From NCBI GenBank assembly GCA_033064195.1, contig JARBJD010000037.1, forward strand, positions 124,001 to 188,000: a DNA stretch of 64,000 nucleotides, written 5' to 3'. Positions 57,801-64,000 of this stretch are shown piece after piece (within the stretch, counting starts at the first letter, position 1; the number at the start of each line of letters is the position of its first letter). The notes below the pieces were generated by a model, which did not search any database, was not told where the DNA came from, and saw nothing but the letters and a program-made list of their open reading frames with translations. The position numbers were made by a program, and so were the translations under genes. The stretch is from Blattamonas nauphoetae. Lineage: Eukaryota > Preaxostyla > Oxymonadida.

Positions 57801-59317
57801 GAGAGTTGTGACGTGTTTGACCATTTGATGCGAAGTTGTGTTGGAGATGACGGTGAACAGATTGTCAATGTCGACAACAGAAAGGATTTTTGATGTTGAA
57901 GGATGAAGATTGATCAGAGCGAACTCAGTCGGATGGAAGGTGTGGGAGTCAAAGTGGAAGAAGAATGAGAGGATGCTCACAGAGTGCGGGGTGTCGCAGA
58001 GAACGAAGGCTGATGCTGTTTGGATTGGTGCGTTGTAGTGTGGTGAAGTCGACGAAGGCGACGGAAGAGTTGGTTGGGCAGACAACCGAAAGAGGAAGGG
58101 TGGATGTTGAGGTTGGGAGATGACTGGTTGTTTGGTTGCGTGTGAGGATGCTGGAGATACAATTGGGAATGGTTGTGTGTGAATGGATGTGGTGAATGAA
58201 AAATGGCGAATTCTGTTGATAAATGAATACATGCTCTGAAGGGAAACGAGAAAGTGAGAGAGAACATATCGGAAAAATGAGGGAGATGAGTAGAGACAGA
58301 CATCTGGACCACTGTCAGCCGTTGGAGGAGCATCACAAAACACAAAACAGGATGTGTGGCTCAGAAGAACATTCCAAAGTGGTCTTCCCGATGCTCCACG
58401 CGGGTGGACAACTGGAAGCTTTTCCAAACCGTAATCCTTCTCAAGGCCATTTGATATTTCAAATCTCACTGGACAAGAAATTTTCAGTTGTCCAGCCAAT
58501 TTAGAAAGTGTTGTGGGTGTATCTTCACAGAGTTGATGAAGAAATGAAGCAGGGAGGCCATCATAACTAAGTCCCACAAAAATCGATTCGTCAACTACGC
58601 AAATAGCACGAAATGATATTCTAGGGATGAGATTCGATGTCTCTGTGTTCGTTGCTTGTGGTGTTTCTGGACAAGATTCTGCCAAGTTTGGTGTTGATGG
58701 ATCATTTGATGGTTCAGATTTTTCTGAAAAAAATAGAGGGCAATGATGAGATTGCGGTATTATATTTACTGGTGCGGAATAGCTCTGACGGAGATAATTA
58801 GAATAATGTGAATCACTGACATTTTCTAGTGTGAACATTCTTCGTAGAGGAGTCCCAACGAAACTGGACAATGCTGAGACGATTGAGCCAGATGCAATGG
58901 GGAAAAACTTTTGACGATGCCATTGTGTGAGCATCCATTCTCCGCGTGCATCAATAAGAAAGAGACAGTCAAGACTACGTCAGAAAGGTTGGACGATTTT
59001 ATTATGTGAAGATTAATGAATGGAGACGAAACCTATGTGGCTGTGGACTTGTAATAATCTGTACAAGGGGTCTGTACGTTGGAATATGTTCGTAGAATAT
59101 GAAAGAATCATTGGATTCTTCGTAGTTGAAGACAGTCAGGATCGTTCGCTGAATATGATGAATTATAGGAAATATCAGAATAAAAATGTAAGAAACAGAT
59201 AAAAAGAGAAGGGTTAAATCTAAAAAATTGAATGAATCATGGATTTAAAGAAATATAGGAGACTTTTGCGAGCACTATTGTTTCGACGTTTGGGTGAAAG
59301 AATCGTCCAATTGCCAT
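51846..59317 (-). CDS. giant CPSF160/DDB1-superfamily protein (2432 aa), CPSF160-like
   Basis: The main frame (58974-51846) is open for 7.1 kb. Two upstream exons (59317-59264, 59148-59033) join in phase across 115- and 58-nt GT..AG introns and supply the N terminus MAIGRFFHPNVETIVLAKRT, then TVFNYEESND and CLFLIDARGEWMLTQW. These resemble the first propeller strands of CPSF160 (LVVAG..L.VY and DALLLSF). Other echoes are FHLIGTGQ-like YHLIGTGQKTTGAIQLMSLG (GHG..GAL.VL), FTSKLFEGARNTSLILIREN, and RVAGPCQLVKSVNWHLIVGN then KIHIFSS (GPVTALC..NGHLV.A.GQKIFLWS). CPSF160 is a scaffold for mRNA 3'-end cleavage and reads AAUAAA with WDR33. The length is ~1000 residues above normal because of Ser-rich insertions (for example around 57400-57500). 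DDB1 or SF3b130 kinship cannot be excluded. Confidence 0.55.
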
Positions 59318-59423
59318 CGATGAAATATGAGTAGGGAGAGATAATGATTCTAATAGGCCGAGATCCTGAATGTTTGTGTGCATTTCTCCAGAATGAGAAA
59401 GGTCAAATGATCAACCCTGAAAA
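59318..59423. promoter_or_regulatory. 106-bp bidirectional promoter gap
   Basis: Lies between the start codons of the CPSF160-like gene (59317, minus) and the Rtp1/TANGO6-like gene (59424, plus). No clear TATA or other box was recognised. The call depends on the inferred first exons. Confidence 0.35.
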
Positions 59424-62400
59424 ATGGAAAACAGACATCTCCCACCGACACCACACCCGTCAGAAACACTCTACGAATCTTTTCTTGACTATTTCCAACA
59501 AATATCTACAATTCTTACACAGAATAACAATGAACCTGACACATTCAGCCTCTCAGATTTTTCTTCCATCCGTCAATTGATAACCTTGTTTTTCGGTTCG
59601 TATGTGACAACTTGTTTCGATGTGGGTGTTGGCATTCCACTTTCTAAGCGATATGAAATTACCGGTATTTTAATTCTCGTTCATAAATATCATCAGACCA
59701 ATTCCAACTGGATATTGCATTGTTTCTTCCTTATTCCATGAAAATATCAGTGCTAACTCGTGTTCAACACAGTCTGGAAATCATCCGTACTGTTTTTCTC
59801 CCAAATCCTATCCTAAAATCGCTTATTTTTCCATCATTTCTTGGCGATACAATATGTCTCCACCTCCAACTGTATAATCTAATCTCGACCAAATTATTTC
59901 TGAAACAGAACAGTCTTTTACACAGGTTCACATCAACACTTTATCAAACCCAACTTTCACCAGACATTGAACAAGAATTTGAGACCATGGACAATCTGAT
60001 CAGAGGGGAAGATATCAATCTTTTTGAAACCATGCAACAATCTTTCTCAAGTCTTATTTCCATTATACGCACAGAGTCAACACCTGTTCTCATCTCTACC
60101 CTCTGTTCTCTTCTTTCGCCACATCCGCAAACTCCGGACTGGTTCAAAGGATTTATCCGAGTTTTACTCAACTCTTCCATCCTCCGTCCACTTGGTGTGC
60201 AGACAATCTTCCAAACACTCCTTCCGCTCTCGGATTCTTCGACGTCAAAACAGATGAAGAGGGGGCTGTCTCTCTCTCTCACTCTCTTCACCACCATTCC
60301 TCCCTACATCCCGCTCTCCACCTTCTTCTCTCGTATTTCTCCCCAAATCCGAAGTTTGTTGACCATGCGGATCTCCACAATTAAACCGGACTATCAGCCA
60401 GAGATGATCGCCATGATTCAAGCTTCCACTGCACTCGTCTCTGCCCTCGCTGCGAAGTTTCTGGCAGAAACCAAAACTTATATTATGGAACCCATCTGCC
60501 GCCCGTTCTTTGCGTTTTCTGTGTCTGATGCCGCGTCGGATCGTCCTTCTTCGTTCTCTGAGGCTGATGTCTCTTCGGCTTTGGATGTTTTGCATCTTTT
60601 TCTGCATCAATCTCCACACCCAATCTCGGCTGAACTTCTGAATATCTTCTCTGGATTTATTCCTGCTCTGTTTGGAATGTATTGTCTTGTCTTTCAGTCT
60701 GTCTCCAACACGAAAACTGCTTGTCGGGAGGCCTTGGTTGGATTCTTCAAAATCTTGTCAACACACTCTGCAAGCTCAGAATCAAACGACCTCATCAATC
60801 CACCTGCCCTGGTGTTTCAGGAATTGATCATTCCGCACGTCATCCCCGCCTCTGTTCAGTCTGTCTCCGCTCCGATTAACCGAACCCCACTCCGCTTCGC
60901 TCATGGCGATTCTGGCGGTGTCTGCATGTCGACTGAATCTGAAGGTGTCGGCATCGAAACTGAGACAGAATGTGCAGTTGTGCTTCTGAAAGATCTGACG
61001 AAGACAACACACATTTCCGCGGATGTTATCATTTTGGCTATTCAAGCATTGACAGCAGAAAGGAAGCTCCGAATCACGGAAGGAGAAATGGTACTCGGAG
61101 CGATGGCTGCATCGTCTGAGGCGGATGAAGAGCTGCCCGACGTCCCACAACTAAGCCAGTTGACCGATGAGCAGTACATGTGGCTTCTCAACTTTGTGAT
61201 GAGATTCTGCGAGCAGATCGGACCCTCTGGACTCAAAACGGTGACACACTGTGCTCGATTCTGCTCTGAGGTTCTGTCGATGTCTCTGTCCTCCCCGCAA
61301 GAGGCATCCCACCCCACTCTCATCACAGCATCAACAGACGATGCTCTCGTCGAAGTTGTAATGTCGATTCTCGTTGCCGTTGGAAACGGAGCACTTGCGA
61401 TGACGGAGGCTGACGTGCCGTCCATTCGGGTCATCGTCGACCTCGTCCAAAAGGTTTGTTGTTCTCGTCTGATCATTTTCTTAGTTTTTGACTCATCACA
61501 ACGAGACCATCAAACAGATGGCTGTTTTTGTCCACACATCATTCTCCGCAATTCTCATTCGGCACAAACAGAACCCAACAAGCGAGGTCACAAACCACCC
61601 ACTCGATACTGCTCTCTCCGAACTCCGCCACACTCTCATTCCAGTCCGTGCACATGGACTTCGTGTCCTCTCCTCTCTCCTCGCACAGCACGACGAGAGG
61701 GCGATGACCATCCACGCCGACATCCACGAGATCATCGCTCCACAGCTCAACGAAACGGACCACTTCGTAGTTGGATTCGCCATTGATTGTTACGCAACAC
61801 TCGTTGATGTCTTTCCGGACATCTATCTGCCCCATCTGATTGAATCCATCAACGCACAGCTTGATTCGAACCCGACTCGTGCTCTCGCACTGTGCGATAC
61901 AGTTCTACGCGGAATGCAAAAGAAAGGGGAGATGATGCAACACTACTCAGATGACATCCTCTCACCGCTCTTCACTCTCGCAACGAGACAGTCTCCTTTG
62001 CAAGGATCGTTCCTTGCGGATCTGGCCGAGCTTGTGTGGTTGATGAAGGAGAAGACACTTCAATACATCCACCAGCTTGTGAGGCTTGGGAAGAATGTCC
62101 TAACTCTTCCATCGTCCACAGAACTCTCTCGGCGGGGGGCAGCTCATCTTTTATCTCAGATTCTGCGGTTGCTGAACTCTGTCTCGTATACTGCGATGAT
62201 TGATCATGCCGACGTTGTTTTGGAGATACTGAATGTGCTCGAGGTTCATTCGGACCAAACTAAAGAAGACGATCCGGTCACACGAAAACATTGTCGGATC
62301 GGATTTGGATTCGGGGAAGATATTGTGAAGAGGATTGGGCACCTCCCGAAAGTTGGGGACAGACAGGTCGAGAACCATTCGCTTTTCCTGGATCTAATCT

Positions 62401-62435
62401 TCACTTCACAATCACTCGGCAGATTTGGATCATGA
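59424..62435 (+). CDS. Rtp1/TANGO6-like HEAT-repeat protein
   Basis: Rtp1/TANGO6 proteins help RNA polymerase II assembly and nuclear import. Three exons are inferred: 59424-59664, 59751-61453 and 61485-62435, with introns of 86 and 31 nt, all in phase, giving 964 residues (yeast Rtp1 is 981). A longer second intron ending at 61517 is also possible. Almost the whole protein is amphipathic helices, as in HEAT solenoids. The C-terminal block (HPLDTALSELRHTLIPVRAH, GLRVLSSLLAQHDERAM, then IIAPQLNETDHFVVGFAIDC) matches the RTP1 C1 domain pattern, where PVRAHGL and a D.D.FV segment are typical. Identification is by motif memory. A generic importin-like HEAT protein is the alternative. Convergent with the BPSL0067-type gene. 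Confidence 0.6.
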
Positions 62436-62680
62436 GATATTTTCTCATCAACCATTTTTTTCTAATCCATCGTTAAACAATATTTCTGAGTTTCACATTA
62501 AATTGTGTCTCTATTGTGGCGAAATTAGCTCCGTGAGTATGAGAAACAAATTCATGGTCATTCAGACATGTATCATTACAATGACTCCAAAAATAGACCG
62601 AACATTTTTTAAAAACAGATAGACCTCGGTGATCAGAACATGTGGTGACCTCCATAAGATAAAAGAATGCTGGGGAGATT
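62436..62680. other. intergenic gap between convergent genes
   Basis: 245 AT-rich bases between two stop codons. No gene seen. T-rich tracts (62450-62462) could serve 3'-end formation of the upstream gene. Confidence 0.5.
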
Positions 62681-63085
62681 TTATGCAATTGTGGAATAAA
62701 TTGACGCGTCGTTTACGCCACCTTTGCCTGTGAAGCGGATGGTTCTTTTTTGGACACCACCTGATGAGGACCATTGGTCAACAACAACCATTCCTGAGTT
62801 GGTCATGGAATGGAAGAATGCAGCATGGTTTCCGCTAGGCTTGCTTGGGTATACACCTCCAAAGAAGGTTGCAATAGCTGCTCCCTTACGAGGGTATCGG
62901 CTTTGAGTGATCTTTGTTCCCTCTCTCCAGAGTCCAGTTCGGCCAACATTGGTGAAATGTTGAACAAGAGCAACGCATTGTCCAGAACCGTAGAGCGGTT
63001 TCCCAACAATAGCATCAAGGTTTCCACCATTGAAATAATGATCGCTACGTGAAGAAGCGCAAAGTGAAAGAATGAGTCCTATCAT
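62681..63085 (-). CDS. secreted BPSL0067-family (NlpC/P60-like) cysteine amidase
   Basis: 134 residues with an N-terminal hydrophobic signal (MIGLILSLCASSRS). The mature part follows the BPSL0067 pattern: LDAIVGKPLYGSGQCVALVQ (Cys37, nucleophile), W.EG, RKGAAIATFFGG, GNHAAFF (His87) and VVVDQWSSSG. The family is otherwise bacterial and related to NlpC/P60 and CHAP peptidases that cut peptidoglycan peptides. In a phagotrophic protist it is likely secreted into food vacuoles (inference). It is intronless and divergent to a GH73 glucosaminidase 163 bp away. Bacterial origin by lateral transfer is likely, with a eukaryotic-style signal added or retained. Confidence 0.86.
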   Translation of the reverse strand: MIGLILSLCASSRSDHYFNGGNLDAIVGKPLYGSGQCVALVQHFTNVGRTGLWREGTKITQSRYPRKGAAIATFFGGVYPSKPSGNHAAFFHSMTNSGMVVVDQWSSSGGVQKRTIRFTGKGGVNDASIYSTIA

Positions 63086-63248
63086 AAATTATAGTCAGTA
63101 CTATGGGTCTTCACATCAGATTTGTGTCCACCACGGATCTAACCATCTTTGTCATATCTCTTGATTCATTTAAGTAAAGTGAGAACCATATTAATCTCAA
63201 ACAAAACCATCATCGCATCGCAACATACCATCTCGTCTCTCTCTATCC
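63086..63248. promoter_or_regulatory. 163-bp bidirectional promoter of the peptidoglycan-hydrolase pair
   Basis: The space between the two divergent start codons suggests shared regulation of the two lytic enzymes. A TATAAT-like AT-rich patch at 63084-63096 and a TTAAG/CTTAA-like patch near 63166-63175 are visible, but no motif can be claimed. Confidence 0.4.
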
Positions 63249-63788
63249 ATGATCATCCTTACACTGCTTTTGCTATTTTCAACATTGTTATGTCAATTCA
63301 CTGAAGAGTCTGACCCCATTAAATTCCTTGAGATGATGAAACCAGGCTGTCTGGATCTCTGGAAACGTTTTCGCCTCCTTCCGTCAGTTGCTGCAGCTCA
63401 AGCGGCACACGAAACAGGATGGGGACGCAGCAATCTCGCGAAGAAAGCAAACAACTTTTTTGGAGTCAAAGGATATTACGAAGGACGAACAATCAGAGTG
63501 ACAACCCATGAATACTACGACCACACCAACCCTGTCTATATCACCGATGGATTTCGTGTTTACCCAAATGCAACAGAGAGTATTCGTGATTACGGCTATT
63601 TTTTGACATCACGACCTTGGTATGAGGGAGCAACCAATCGTCGATATTATCGAGATTCTATTCAAGCAATTTGGGACGGAGGATATGCAACAGATCCAAT
63701 TTATGTTGATAAAGTGTGTAAGATTATTGAAACGTGGAATTTAGCGAATTGGGATCAGGAAGCGTTCGATATGGACGCAAATAGTTGA
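63249..63788 (+). CDS. secreted GH73 N-acetylglucosaminidase (FlgJ/LytG-type)
   Basis: 179 residues, intronless, with a classic signal peptide (MIILTLLLLFSTLLCQ). The rest is a minimal GH73 domain: PSVAAAQAAHETGWGRS (catalytic Glu55), LAKKANNFFGVKGYYEG, FRVYPNATESIRDYG, and GGYATDPIYVDKVCKIIE. GH73 enzymes cut the glycan strands of peptidoglycan, while the divergent neighbour cuts the peptides, so together they could dissolve bacterial walls. The family is bacterial, so acquisition by lateral transfer is likely. No cell-wall-binding domains are attached, unlike many bacterial homologues. Stop is TGA. Confidence 0.93.
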   Translation: MIILTLLLLFSTLLCQFTEESDPIKFLEMMKPGCLDLWKRFRLLPSVAAAQAAHETGWGRSNLAKKANNFFGVKGYYEGRTIRVTTHEYYDHTNPVYITDGFRVYPNATESIRDYGYFLTSRPWYEGATNRRYYRDSIQAIWDGGYATDPIYVDKVCKIIETWNLANWDQEAFDMDANS

Positions 63789-64000
63789 TTTGCTGTATCT
63801 TGTCCATTTCATGTAACTGAGTTCATCGAACACATCCACGTGACTCCACAGTGTTTCATGGAACAAAAAATCACATGGAGATGATGGGCATGGAGACCAG
63901 CGACACAATTTAATCTTATTTTCATGGACAAATCACAATACTTGGAATACACATTCGGATTGAGATGACAAACCAAGATACCAAGGTAATTGGGGACAAT

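Overview
This is eukaryotic nuclear DNA with the standard genetic code: intact genes end in TAA, TAG and TGA, and no reassigned stop is needed. Introns are few and mostly very short (about 31-115 nt, several of 35-58 nt). Intergenic gaps are short, and genes pair divergently with start codons 51-163 bp apart. An archaeal-type alanyl-tRNA synthetase (as a pseudogene), broken SPRY-like family members and secreted bacterial-type peptidoglycan hydrolases fit a bacteria-feeding anaerobic flagellate. An oxymonad or other Preaxostyla (Blattamonas-like) is my best guess; this is inference, not proof.

Two compartments. Bases 1-43.2 kb are repeat-rich. They start with a dynein heavy chain pseudogene (1-4.3 kb) whose P-loop codons are split by a 987-bp inverted-repeat element. 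Next come nested DNA transposons: a hAT-like element (4858-7857) inside a TA-flanked MITE, a hAT transposase remnant, a foldback-like pair of inverted short-repeat arrays (9.66-10.91 kb), and a second hAT-like element (11768-14642) carrying most of a degraded archaeal-type alanyl-tRNA synthetase. A pogo-type element follows (14754-17062), itself split by another copy of the same MITE, then a further MITE (17685-18277). Large minisatellites lie at 19.06-20.71 and 30.15-33.41 kb. Between them are a 120-nt RNA-like fold and decayed members of host families (SPRY-like, LCAT-like). At 35.4-38.6 kb are a pogo-type and an intact Tc1-type transposase.

Bases 39.4-63.8 kb are mostly compact, intact genes: serC; a 2385-bp Mutator-like element with 461-bp inverted repeats; a Zn amidohydrolase; a TTRAY/TSET-like coat protein with Trp/Phe motifs at its C terminus; SRP19; Arp4; a giant CPSF160/DDB1-superfamily protein; an Rtp1/TANGO6-like HEAT protein; and a divergent pair of secreted peptidoglycan hydrolases (BPSL0067-type and GH73). 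Several genes needed small introns to be recognised; I placed these by reading frame and GT..AG sites.

The housekeeping genes cover chromatin (Arp4), RNA processing or DDB1-type scaffolding, protein targeting (SRP19), membrane traffic (TTRAY-like) and RNA polymerase assembly or import (Rtp1-like). They look unrelated in function, as expected for a eukaryotic chromosome. The two peptidoglycan hydrolases are the exception: a neighbouring pair that probably acts together on ingested bacterial walls.
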